Positions 16,043-24,298 of a DNA stretch of 64,000 nucleotides are shown here, one piece after another; positions within the stretch are counted from its first letter, which is position 1, and every line of letters begins with the position of its first letter. Under the pieces are notes generated by a model, which saw only the letters and a list, made by a program, of their open reading frames with translations, made no database searches and was not told where the DNA came from. The position numbers were made by a program, and so were the translations under genes. Where the stretch lies: positions 39,030 through 103,029 of IMG/VR virus record IMGVR_UViG_3300047557_001098; one strand, written 5' to 3'. This DNA comes from a virus.

Positions 16043-16477
16043 TTATTTTGTAAAACTCTTTAGCATCCAGCCATGCTTTTGATGTGCATCAAGAATGTCT
16101 TGTAAAAAGTTACCAACAGCAGGTTCATCTGCTGCATCTGCAATTGCAATACCTGCACGTAATTCCATAATGTATTTGTCGTTATCTTGAGCAAGTTCGG
16201 ACATCATAACAAGAGGTGACGGTATAGCAACGATGTCTTGTACTTTAGAAAGTTCCATCATTCGTGCAAGTGTTGTCGGTGCATAAGAACCTAATGCACG
16301 AATATGTTCGGCAATAGAATCTGTTTGATCGAACACAGAATCATAGAAGTCGCCTAAGAATCCGTGATATTGTGCAAAGTCTGGTCCTTCCACATTCCAG
16401 TGAAAAGTATGTGCCTTGAAATACAAACCGAAGTTTGTTCCCAAAATCACTTTCATTTGTTCGATTAATTGTTCCAT
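16043..16477 (-). CDS. dps: Dps-like ferritin-family protein
   Basis: The protein has 144 residues and is all helical. The Dps inter-subunit ferroxidase signature is intact and correctly spaced: His26 in FHWNVEG, His38, Asp53 and Glu57 in TDSIAEH, followed by IRALG. Dps proteins form 12-subunit shells that oxidise and store iron with peroxide, and many bind DNA. The length is slightly below the usual 150-170, and there is no Lys-rich N-terminal tail, so DNA binding by that route is unlikely. It lies between the two terminase genes, with 3- and 4-base gaps. Protection of host or packaged DNA from oxidative damage is the plausible role. Confidence 0.88.
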   Translation of the reverse strand: MEQLIEQMKVILGTNFGLYFKAHTFHWNVEGPDFAQYHGFLGDFYDSVFDQTDSIAEHIRALGSYAPTTLARMMELSKVQDIVAIPSPLVMMSELAQDNDKYIMELRAGIAIADAADEPAVGNFLQDILDAHQKHGWMLKSFTK

Positions 16478-16481
16478 AGTC

Positions 16482-16883
16482 TTATTTATTTGATTTAATC
16501 ATTTTTAAAAGTTCGGTTGTGGAGCCAACAAACACTGCTTTATCTATGTTGACTCCTTTTGTGGATTCAGATTGGGGTGCAAGCTCTCTTTTTCTTTTCT
16601 GAAGTTCCAACAAATCTTTATTCATCTCAGCCAAATTCTTCATCATTGTGGCTAAGACTTCATATGCTCTTGGTGATTCCGATTGATTAGCAACAGATGC
16701 TAATTCACCTAATGCTTTGTTACCATTGTTGATTAACTCACGCATATTGGTACGTGCAAACTCAGCATCAGCATCAATCTGATTTACGTTATTATCAATA
16801 ACAACAGGCAAAGTTTCTACAGTTTGTTCCTGTATAGGTTCAACGTCAAAGATTTCAGACAAATTTTTATTTAATTTTTTCAT
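16482..16883 (-). CDS. 16: terminase small subunit gp16
   Basis: The protein has 133 residues (T4 gp16 is 164). It has a disordered acidic start, a central helical pair (about 40-95, including ARTNMRELINNGNKAL and YEVLATMMKNLAEMNKDLLE) and a conserved C-terminal AVFVGSTTELLKMIK. The family forms ring oligomers that regulate gp17 and help recognise DNA for packaging. It overlaps gene 15 by four bases (ATGA). It is separated from gene 17 by the Dps-like gene, which is an unusual insertion relative to T4. Confidence 0.88.
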   Translation of the reverse strand: MKKLNKNLSEIFDVEPIQEQTVETLPVVIDNNVNQIDADAEFARTNMRELINNGNKALGELASVANQSESPRAYEVLATMMKNLAEMNKDLLELQKRKRELAPQSESTKGVNIDKAVFVGSTTELLKMIKSNK

Positions 16884-17881
16884 GATAATGTATCAGGCCA
16901 CTCTTTAATTGTTTCAATGTAGCCATAGTTAGTGTTTGGTAATGCTGTATTTGGCGTAGGCTCGGTAATAACGGCAGTAGCGTTGACAGAGTTGATGTCA
17001 AGAGTTGCAACGTTATAAGAAGCCCCTGAGTAATCGCCTGTAAGTGTGTAACCTTTTTCGATATATTTGTTGCCACCAGTAACAACAAGTGTACCGGTTG
17101 CTGTGTTACTAAAGTATTCTACAGTACCAATAAACCCATTTGCAGTATCACGAACTGTTTCACCTGTCGTAAATACGTTATTACCATTTGCATAATCAAC
17201 GTAAATTTTTTGTAGTTCTTTAGATGTGAGGTCAATATTAAGATTAGTATTGGCTTGATTAATAATCTTGCCAGACTTAACAGGTGGCCAGATGAAACTC
17301 TTGGCTGTAAAATTTAAATCCCACAAAATAATTCTTGTTGTACCATCAGACATACCACCTTCATACTCAACTGTAGACGCAACAGAATTAAGTATGATAG
17401 GCACAGTGTATTTTTGACCCATCGACGGAATAAAATCTACGACCACACTAAAATCTGGTGTGAAAAATGGTAGAATCTGTTCTAATATCTGTGTGCCATC
17501 TTCTGTATTACGTACATAGATTGACAAACTAAACTCAAAGTTATAAGGTACAGGAAGAAACTGTGTTGCTATCCCGGTGTTTGTTCCTGATGCAAAATTT
17601 TGTAAAGTAGAAATTTGTTTTCGGCTCACATCATATTCAAGACTGTCAAGATTGAATGACATTCTTGGTATCACAGAGTTGACTGACTTGATAAGATTAG
17701 GATCAGATGTAATCTGTGTCAGATATCTTTCTTTCGGGCCATATGAAAGAGGTACTTTTAATTTTTCTTTTGGCACACCAGATTGTGTATAACGAACAAT
17801 CTCAAGATCATTAAACAATGTACCAAACACCACAACCATTTTACGAATCGTGCGATGATAAAACTGAGCATTACCTAACAT
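16880..17881 (-). CDS. 15: proximal tail sheath stabiliser / tail completion protein gp15
   Basis: The protein has 333 residues (T4 gp15 is 272). The first 220 residues carry the family blocks: FYHRTIRKMVVVFGTLFND (7-25), KVPLSYGPKERYL, IPRMSFNLDSLEYD and WDLNFTAKSFIWPPV. Gp15 caps the tail and joins it to the neck. The last 110 residues (after about 220) are Thr/Asn/Gly-rich and absent from T4, and look like an added beta domain with a DFTGASYN-type insert. The start overlaps the gene 14 stop by one base. Confidence 0.9.
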   Translation of the reverse strand: MLGNAQFYHRTIRKMVVVFGTLFNDLEIVRYTQSGVPKEKLKVPLSYGPKERYLTQITSDPNLIKSVNSVIPRMSFNLDSLEYDVSRKQISTLQNFASGTNTGIATQFLPVPYNFEFSLSIYVRNTEDGTQILEQILPFFTPDFSVVVDFIPSMGQKYTVPIILNSVASTVEYEGGMSDGTTRIILWDLNFTAKSFIWPPVKSGKIINQANTNLNIDLTSKELQKIYVDYANGNNVFTTGETVRDTANGFIGTVEYFSNTATGTLVVTGGNKYIEKGYTLTGDYSGASYNVATLDINSVNATAVITEPTPNTALPNTNYGYIETIKEWPDTLS

Positions 17882-18783
17882 TACGGTTCTCCAAACGGAT
17901 TGACTTCCGTAAAGTCAATGATGCCATCACTTGCTGCTTCGATACGTGCGTTGTCAATGATATCTTCAAATGCATTGTTTTGTGTTGGTGCATCGGTTGC
18001 AAGTGTCACTGTCCATTGTGCCGAACTTGTGTTGCCTTTTACATTAGCCGACGCAGTAAAATCGCCTTGCATACGATACACATCGATGTATGCGTTTGGT
18101 TCAAAATCATATACTAATGCTTGTGCTGTTGCGGTAGATAATGATGAACCTTGATAAACAATTTCATCATTTACAAACTTACCTGAACCTGAACCTAACG
18201 AAATACGTAGTTTTGGATAGTAATTACGAATGTTATTGTCAATATCTTTTACACCAGTTTCAATAATTTCATTTGAAAAATAAAACTGTTTCATTTTTAA
18301 AGCATAAACATAAACATTACCGCCACGACCACGGCCTAATGTATAAAACATTGCTTGATCGTTTTCATTTTCAACACTTGTAATTTCAAAAAAACTAGTA
18401 GTCATTGGTATATAAACCAAATCACCTTCACGTGGTCGTGTATAACCATTAACTGTATATCTAAATCTTAGTCTTGAAATTAACATGGTTACTTCATCAC
18501 GAATTTCTAAACCAAATTTAGATATAAAGTCTTGCTCACCATCAAAGCCAGTTACATTTTCCAAATACATTTCAATAGCATGTGCGGTGCGATATTCTTT
18601 TAATGTATCTTCACCAAACAAATAATCTACTTGATCACGTGTTGTACGTGGCAAATAATATACATCAAGACCATAAATCTTGAGTGCTTCAATTACCAAA
18701 TCTTCAACAAGCAGTTGCTCCGGTGTTACAGGAGCATCTGCAAGTCTTGTTGGAAAATTATTAAAATAAAAATTAGTTGCCAT
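17881..18783 (-). CDS. 14: neck protein gp14
   Basis: The protein has 300 residues (T4 gp14 is 256). The N-terminal half is conserved: NFYFNNFPTR (4-13), LLVEDLVIEALKIYGLDVYYLPR (24-46), AIEMYLENVTGFDGEQDFISKFGLEI and EGDLVYIPMTTSFFEI. It forms the neck with gp13 below the portal and retains DNA after packaging. The C-terminal part (200-300) contains SGSGKFVNDEIVYQG and other short strands, and is longer than in T4. Gene 14 follows gene 13 with a one-base overlap. Confidence 0.92.
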   Translation of the reverse strand: MATNFYFNNFPTRLADAPVTPEQLLVEDLVIEALKIYGLDVYYLPRTTRDQVDYLFGEDTLKEYRTAHAIEMYLENVTGFDGEQDFISKFGLEIRDEVTMLISRLRFRYTVNGYTRPREGDLVYIPMTTSFFEITSVENENDQAMFYTLGRGRGGNVYVYALKMKQFYFSNEIIETGVKDIDNNIRNYYPKLRISLGSGSGKFVNDEIVYQGSSLSTATAQALVYDFEPNAYIDVYRMQGDFTASANVKGNTSSAQWTVTLATDAPTQNNAFEDIIDNARIEAASDGIIDFTEVNPFGEP

Positions 18784-19733
18784 TAGCCAGTAAAGATTTC
18801 AGACGGCAGTGAACCCATCATGTAAATCTGTTCTTCCATTTCTTTGATTTCTTCGGATGCTTCATCATAAATCTTTTGACCGTTGAGTGTAACACCACCT
18901 GGCATTTGAATACCTTCAAACTTTTTAAGATTGTTACCCCACTGCTGTTTGATTTTTGCAGTTGCTAACTGTTTTAGAAAACGGTCGTTCCACACATCAG
19001 TTGTGCCTTCAATTTGAATTGCTGAGTTATTATGTGTCAGTGTTGGTGGACCGATCAATACCAGACTTGTTGGTGACACAATGTTACCGACTTGCTTTGA
19101 TTCTGTACCAATGGTAATAAAATCATAAGGGACAATCTCTTGATCAAACTTAGTGCCATAACCTGTGATTGTATTTGATGCTGGTGTGCCTGATACTGTG
19201 CCAGTTAGTGTAACTGTTTCTGGACGAACTGTGCGATAACACTCAATAATAACCCAATCACCAGGTTCTACATCCCTTGTCCAATCAATATCAAGAAACA
19301 CTTTGTTCTGATGACGATTGAATCTGAACTGTGGTGTGCCAGAGAATAACAGATTCAATGTACGTAAATGCTGCATTGTGATTTCGTATGACACATACGA
19401 TACCGATGTGAAGTCATAGAGATCGTGTAGACGCAATTGATAACGCAAGTCAAACATATTGATTGATGCGTTTGACTGGTCAAATGAAAAAATGCCTGTG
19501 ACAAATTGTACCGCATCAGGACAGTAAATCCACTGACGATCAATATCTGCTTGAGTGATTTGATGTTTCATGAACAGTTTTTCTGTTCCATCATAGTGAT
19601 AATCACGCCAAAAGTTTAGCGCATCATCAATGCGATCATCAACTTGGTCATCATCAACGTTGATTTCAATTACTGGCCAGCCAAGTCGGCGTAGGCAGTA
19701 ATCTTTGAATTGTTGTCTTGTGTTTATTGACAT
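18783..19733 (-). CDS. 13: neck protein gp13
   Basis: The protein has 316 residues (T4 gp13 is 309). It opens with TRQQFKDYCLRRLGWPVIEINVDDDQVDDRIDDAL (split across residues 5-39), the conserved gp13 start, followed by FWRDYHYDGTEK. Later blocks are DWVIIECYRTVRPE near 163 and TAKIKQQWGNNLKKF near 269, with a Thr/Ser-rich insertion (175-240) between them. With gp14 it closes the head. It heads the neck-tail-packaging run, which reads 13 to 19 in transcription order. Confidence 0.94.
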   Translation of the reverse strand: MSINTRQQFKDYCLRRLGWPVIEINVDDDQVDDRIDDALNFWRDYHYDGTEKLFMKHQITQADIDRQWIYCPDAVQFVTGIFSFDQSNASINMFDLRYQLRLHDLYDFTSVSYVSYEITMQHLRTLNLLFSGTPQFRFNRHQNKVFLDIDWTRDVEPGDWVIIECYRTVRPETVTLTGTVSGTPASNTITGYGTKFDQEIVPYDFITIGTESKQVGNIVSPTSLVLIGPPTLTHNNSAIQIEGTTDVWNDRFLKQLATAKIKQQWGNNLKKFEGIQMPGGVTLNGQKIYDEASEEIKEMEEQIYMMGSLPSEIFTG

Positions 19734-19735
19734 GG

Positions 19736-20086
19736 TTACATTCCACCAAATAAGAAAGCATCATCAAAAATATCAGGAGGAGAAACAATATTGTTTCCAC
19801 TGATTGCGTTGTTTGCTATCAGATTGCCAGTGATTTGATTTGTCGCAATTAAGTTACCAGTGATTTGATTTACCGCAATTAAATTACCGGTGATTTGATT
19901 TTGTGCAATTTGATTGCCAGTGATTTGATTTGTTGCGATTAAATTACCAGTGATTGTGCTTGCCACAATATTGTTTCCACGAATAGCGTTAGAAACAATA
20001 TTGTTACCAGAAACGGCATTTTGAGCAATCAGATTGCCTGTAATATTTGTTGGTTCTATTAAAGACGAACGAACTTTCTGTATCAT
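19736..20086 (-). CDS. short repeat fibre protein with ITGN(L/Q)IA repeats
   Basis: The protein has 116 residues, almost all of it a 10-residue repeat of the form xxITGNLIAx (about nine copies, from residue 14), ending in PPDIFDDAFLFGGM. Asn, Gly and Ile recur every five residues, which suggests a beta-solenoid or trimeric beta-helix fibre. The repeat and the C-terminal tip are shared with the 35043-35687 protein. It lacks an N-terminal attachment domain and follows gene 13 by two bases. The likely role is a short tail or neck fibre, or a spare recombining tip; this is inferred. Confidence 0.65.
   Translation of the reverse strand: MIQKVRSSLIEPTNITGNLIAQNAVSGNNIVSNAIRGNNIVASTITGNLIATNQITGNQIAQNQITGNLIAVNQITGNLIATNQITGNLIANNAISGNNIVSPPDIFDDAFLFGGM
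19785..19825. repeat. 41-bp identical repeat, copy 1 (partner 35092-35132)
   Basis: This stretch is identical to 35092-35132. It encodes part of the ITGN/ISGN repeat and forms the start of a longer 30-bp periodic region (to about 19960) that is nearly identical between the two fibre genes. The adjoining C-terminal codons encode the same residues but differ at synonymous positions. Confidence 0.85.
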
Positions 20087-20727
20087 TATCCCACACCATA
20101 AGATGACTGTGTTTGTAATATTATATAAGAATTGGTTGCAAGTTTCATTGTAACAAAAGAATAAACATCTATGACTTCTCTAGAAATACTGGTCGAAGTT
20201 GGTTTGGTGTTTGAACCATATCTTATATTTGCTGTTTGAAAATTACCATCAACAGAAACGTTTGCAACTTGCTGAGTAACATTCTGTGTGATCATAAAAA
20301 CTGTTGACACAGATTGTCCAGGATTCAAAAGTCTATCTAATGTATAATTTGTATTACCACGAAGATTAAAAGTTAAAGCTCCCGTAGGATATTGCGTCAA
20401 ATAGTATACTGAAGATTCTAAAACATCGATGTTAATGTTACCACTTAATTGACCTGGAATAATTTTAGCTTGCTCAATTAATCTAGTTAAAGGCGCAATT
20501 TTAGAAGAAATTATTCCTGAGTCTGCTATTGCCAAACCGGAAATTGAATTTGGTAAAAAATTTACATTGACCGCAATATTTAATGTATTTGAAGCGGGAT
20601 TAAACGACAGATTACGATTGACGTACTCTGCCGCTGTTCTTCCTGATATTGCAGGCTGCAAACTGATATAGTGTTGTGTGACATCACTGACAGTTTGCAG
20701 TATTGGTAATGTAGTAACAGTTTGCAT
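20086..20727 (-). CDS. virion/fibre structural protein
   Basis: The protein has 213 residues and is predicted to be mostly beta, Ser/Thr/Asn-rich, without Cys or membrane segments. The first half (LPNSISGLAIADSGIISSK, near 55-73) resembles the repeat-fibre neighbours. The second half (TQYPTGALTFNLRGN near 110, FVTMKLATNSYIILQTQSSYGVG at the end) looks like a compact beta-sandwich. It ends in Gly, as several fibre proteins here do. It lies between the short repeat fibre and a 1028-residue structural protein, touching both genes. I cannot name a family. Confidence 0.6.
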   Translation of the reverse strand: MQTVTTLPILQTVSDVTQHYISLQPAISGRTAAEYVNRNLSFNPASNTLNIAVNVNFLPNSISGLAIADSGIISSKIAPLTRLIEQAKIIPGQLSGNINIDVLESSVYYLTQYPTGALTFNLRGNTNYTLDRLLNPGQSVSTVFMITQNVTQQVANVSVDGNFQTANIRYGSNTKPTSTSISREVIDVYSFVTMKLATNSYIILQTQSSYGVG

Positions 20728-23700
20728 TTATGCTTGTGCTTCTGTCCATGATAGTCGTGAGAACACTGATGCTGCCGCAGTACCAACATTACGTGCAACA
20801 ATTGTCACAATATCAGGACCGTCTGGATAAAATCCACTTCGTGGATCATTAGTACCTCCACCAAGAATACTATTACCAAGATCACGAACCAGAGGTAGAT
20901 CCATGGATGTTGTAGTCAAGTTAGTCGAACCACCAGCGGAGTTGGTGAAGAAGCCGTAAATAACTTCACCACCTTCAATTCTTGTGTTTACAGCATGATT
21001 GACGTACTGAGCAAGACTTGAACCGCCAACGTTTTGCCAAACTGGTGCAGCATTTGCTGTAGAACCATTTAGAACAACTTCAATCAAGAAAGTACCACCT
21101 GATAACAAATCAAGTTGTCGAAGAACCATTTGCATACGATTGACAACTTCACGATCACCTAAAGCGGAACCAGGAACACCGTTATTCACTGAAGGTGAAA
21201 CACGGAAACTCTGTAGTGCCATACGTTGACCAGCAGGCACAGATAACCCACCTCTCATACCTTGAGTAAACACAAATGATTTATCGTCATCATAACGACC
21301 ATCCATAATAACTGAAGTGCCCCAATGTGCAATACGTGGTGCATATCCAGGCGCATGTAACTCAGCGTATGTTGGTGAAGTAGCACTATATGTAAACGTT
21401 TGTGCAACATTACCCATAGGAATAAATGTTACAACTCCTGTTCCAGAGATACCAGGTGCTTGAGAAAGTTGTACTGAAACGTTTGGATTAATACTAACAA
21501 CTTGAGCAACTTGTGGAATGTTTGCGCTTTGTACAAACATACCAATTTGAATTCCTGTTGTTGCCTGTCCAGAAACCAAATTCAATGTTGAATTTGATGT
21601 TGACATGATACAGTTAATATTATTACCTTGTTGTCCACGAATAAGATTATTAAATGTCCAACCTGTAGGTGAATTGTTAGTTACACCGTTGTAGTTTACA
21701 AACTCACTTAAACCTGCGCCATTTGTGAGCCACAGCGTTCCAACAGTAGGAAATGCTGAAGCATTAGCCACATTGATTGAAGTGTCTCCAGATTGAATCG
21801 TCGCTTGAACTTTTGTTTTAGGTGCAAATGTATTTGTTTCATAGCGGCCTGGTAAGTTACCAGAACGCATGTACGCTTCATAGTTTACATTATTGTTTAC
21901 CATCTTATGACAATAAACAATATTACCATCTGTTGCTCTGAAGCCCCAACGAACGAAACCTGCACCATACCAAGAGTAATCTAGGTAGAACATCTGCATC
22001 TTACGAAGATCAAGATTAAATCCTGAAGGACCTGTGCCATCACAACGATCTAAATTCCATTGAGACTGTGGAATCTTGAAGTCAATTGTTTTGGCAGCAA
22101 CAGCTTGTAGAATTTGTGTGTTACCTCTATATGCTGGTGAAACATGCAGTCTGGTATCAGAGTTAATTTCAATAACACGATATGACATACCTTTGATTAC
22201 AATGTAATCACCAACATCAAGTTCAGAAGAGAACTTGGTTGTTACACCATTCACAGAAACACCATCAATTTGTGTATTGGCAGTGTTGGCGCTGATGAAT
22301 CCTGATAATTGTCTTGTTGAAGAACGACGAACTGCATATAGTTGTTGTCCATCATACTCAAAGAAAATACCATTTTGATCATCAAACATGCCAACACGAT
22401 TAGATGCACCATACCAGTTATTAACTGACAAGAAATACAAACCAGTTGCTGGAGTTGCAGAAGGTGTACTGTTAGCAACATAACGAAGAGTGTATGGGTC
22501 TAAAACTTCTAAGACATTAAACGTTCCGTTATATGCAGTTTCATTACAACCGGTAATTGTAATTGATGTGTTTGTATCTACAAAGTGGGGTTCCTTTGTT
22601 TTTAATGTTACAACCGCACCAGAACTTGTCACACTATCCAAACGAATTGAAGGCTTCATCAAAGTGCCAGTTGACATTTGAATACCCTTACCAGATTGAT
22701 AACGGAAGTAACGGCGTGTCTGACGAATCAATTGATTGTTATGTCCTTCTGCTGCGGTGCTAAACTCAACACCACCATCATAAGCACGATGAATTACAGT
22801 TGAACGACCTGAAGAGAATAGATTAGCAAAACCACCAGAACCAATACCAGATGAACTTACTGGTGCTACATTAGCATCGATACGAAACTCTGTATTAGAA
22901 TAAACGCCAGTTACAGTAAATGCTCCATTAGGCGCACCTGATGTTGCTGCTGTTGTACCCTGAAGAATGATCTCATTACCAATTGAGATACCATGTGGTT
23001 GAGTTGTTCTTACGATACCATTTGCAAATGCACCAGTAAAATTAATATTTGATAAAGCAATATTTGAACGTGTAAAGATAGAACCATTAGCAACTTGTGT
23101 TACTCCCGGAATGTTAATATTCAAACCAGCAGTTACGCCTAGTGTTGCTTGATATCTTTGTTTTGTTGTGTATCTAAATGCAGTTGTACCAAAAACAGCA
23201 TCAACAACATATGTACCGTCAGCGGGACCCCATGCACTATCAGTCACAAAAATAGGAGTGTTTACAGCTGGTGGGTTTGCAGTATATACTGTAACAAAAC
23301 TTGAGTTAGAGTTTACAGTAATTGATGTTACATTGATTGGACCACCAATAGAAACGTCAGAGTTTGCCGCTACGTTCGCATAAGCAAAGGCTCTGTTATT
23401 TACTAAAGATAACGTTTCCCATTTTGTGGCTTGAGTTGAATATTCAAAGTCGGTATCAATCATCGACTGTGGCTGAGACACACGGAATTTATTTACCGGA
23501 TCAGTATAGAGTTCATCAGGCTCAAACTTTTCGGCGTATTCATCAATCACAACTTGAAGTTTGTCGGTAGATGACATTGCTGCTGTATTATATTGCAATA
23601 CAATTGTGGTTGTCGCCGAACCGCTTGTTGCGTTTTGTGATACCGAATGAGAAGTTAATTTCAGATTTGGGTCTGAAAAATTGTAAATTACCTGATTCGT

Positions 23701-23814
23701 AGTGACGTTTGTAATCAGAACAAAACGTTCACGTTGAATCACCTCATTAAACACAATCGTTCTTGACGAAGGTGTGAACGAATAATATGTGTCTACGATT
23801 ACTTTTCTAGCCAT
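20728..23814 (-). CDS. large virion structural protein (tail/baseplate-associated)
   Basis: The protein has 1028 residues, rich in Asn, Thr, Val and Gly and predicted all beta. Recognisable regions are an N-terminal SFTPSSRTIVFNEVIQRERFVLITN (near 12-36), YNFSDPNLKLTS, repeated 'PHGISIGNEI', 'PHFVDTNTSITITG' barrel-like modules (about 270-430) and a C-terminal LRQLDLLSGGTFLIEVVLNG (near 888). Counterparts in aquatic T4-like phages are annotated as virion structural proteins and detected in particles. It may replace T4 gp10/gp11-type peripheral baseplate parts, which is inferred from position at the head of the fibre region. Confidence 0.72.
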   Translation of the reverse strand: MARKVIVDTYYSFTPSSRTIVFNEVIQRERFVLITNVTTNQVIYNFSDPNLKLTSHSVSQNATSGSATTTIVLQYNTAAMSSTDKLQVVIDEYAEKFEPDELYTDPVNKFRVSQPQSMIDTDFEYSTQATKWETLSLVNNRAFAYANVAANSDVSIGGPINVTSITVNSNSSFVTVYTANPPAVNTPIFVTDSAWGPADGTYVVDAVFGTTAFRYTTKQRYQATLGVTAGLNINIPGVTQVANGSIFTRSNIALSNINFTGAFANGIVRTTQPHGISIGNEIILQGTTAATSGAPNGAFTVTGVYSNTEFRIDANVAPVSSSGIGSGGFANLFSSGRSTVIHRAYDGGVEFSTAAEGHNNQLIRQTRRYFRYQSGKGIQMSTGTLMKPSIRLDSVTSSGAVVTLKTKEPHFVDTNTSITITGCNETAYNGTFNVLEVLDPYTLRYVANSTPSATPATGLYFLSVNNWYGASNRVGMFDDQNGIFFEYDGQQLYAVRRSSTRQLSGFISANTANTQIDGVSVNGVTTKFSSELDVGDYIVIKGMSYRVIEINSDTRLHVSPAYRGNTQILQAVAAKTIDFKIPQSQWNLDRCDGTGPSGFNLDLRKMQMFYLDYSWYGAGFVRWGFRATDGNIVYCHKMVNNNVNYEAYMRSGNLPGRYETNTFAPKTKVQATIQSGDTSINVANASAFPTVGTLWLTNGAGLSEFVNYNGVTNNSPTGWTFNNLIRGQQGNNINCIMSTSNSTLNLVSGQATTGIQIGMFVQSANIPQVAQVVSINPNVSVQLSQAPGISGTGVVTFIPMGNVAQTFTYSATSPTYAELHAPGYAPRIAHWGTSVIMDGRYDDDKSFVFTQGMRGGLSVPAGQRMALQSFRVSPSVNNGVPGSALGDREVVNRMQMVLRQLDLLSGGTFLIEVVLNGSTANAAPVWQNVGGSSLAQYVNHAVNTRIEGGEVIYGFFTNSAGGSTNLTTTSMDLPLVRDLGNSILGGGTNDPRSGFYPDGPDIVTIVARNVGTAAASVFSRLSWTEAQA

Positions 23815-23862
23815 TTTGACTCCAAAATATGGGAAAGGTGTTTATTTTTTTAAAATCTCTAC

Positions 23863-23870
23863 TATTTAGT
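23863..23870 (-). promoter_or_regulatory. possible degenerate late promoter ACTAAATA
   Basis: The minus strand reads TTACTAAATAGTA in the 58-base gap before the 1028-residue gene, the same octamer as before gene 18 and the gene at 30216. A TTGGAG ribosome site lies just before the ATG at 23814. Confidence 0.35.
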
Positions 23871-23872
23871 AA

Positions 23873-24295
23873 TTAGTAACCCAAGAAGATATCGGTTGCT
23901 TTGAATGGATAAATCTTGGTATTTTGTGCTGGTGTCCCAGGCACAAGTCGAATCATAACATCAGAACCCGCTGGAGGCGGATCGGCAAAAAGAACACGAC
24001 CATCATCATTTAATGTGTATCCTTTTGCTGAGTTTTTAACGTGACTCATCCAAAGAACTTCTTGCGTATTTGCAAAAGCGGACTGTAAAAGACCATTAAT
24101 TGATATAATTAAATTCCAAGGACTTGATACAGAAACATTCGATGTGTTATATGTTAAAGGAAAGATAGTCGTCACACCATCGGTGATATAAGAAATATCA
24201 TCGAAGTCATATGCATAGCCACCAAAATTAGTGGAGAAGCTGTTTACCGTAATAGAACTGTTGGCTATTCTACCACTTGTAATTTTCTGTGTCAT
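23873..24295 (-). CDS. small virion structural protein with phage-fibre beta motif
   Basis: The protein has 140 residues. A start resembling SGRIANSSITVNSF is followed by a beta domain with TDGVTTIFPLTYN (near 38), SPWNLIISINGLLQS and LFADPPPAGSDVMIRLV. This 'NGLLQ...PPAG' arrangement recurs in the 1780-residue fibre and in the 32018 and 35043 proteins, and is a common phage fibre/baseplate module. It ends IFLGY. A TTGGAGG site precedes the ATG. It probably attaches to or caps one of the adjacent fibres. Confidence 0.62.
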   Translation of the reverse strand: MTQKITSGRIANSSITVNSFSTNFGGYAYDFDDISYITDGVTTIFPLTYNTSNVSVSSPWNLIISINGLLQSAFANTQEVLWMSHVKNSAKGYTLNDDGRVLFADPPPAGSDVMIRLVPGTPAQNTKIYPFKATDIFLGY

Positions 24296-24298
24296 GAA

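Noticed and set aside
16483-16490. AATAAATA octamer before the Dps-like gene (a similar one lies near 56503-56510 before gene 25)
   Set aside because: It is only 5-7 bases before the start codon, so no room is left for a leader or ribosome site, and flanking genes are contiguous in the same transcript. A/T-rich leaders give such matches by chance.
19800-19960. 30-bp periodic repeats that resemble a CRISPR-like array (also 35100-35300)
   Set aside because: The units run in a single open reading frame encoding ITGNLIA decapeptides, with no constant repeat and variable spacer structure and no cas genes.
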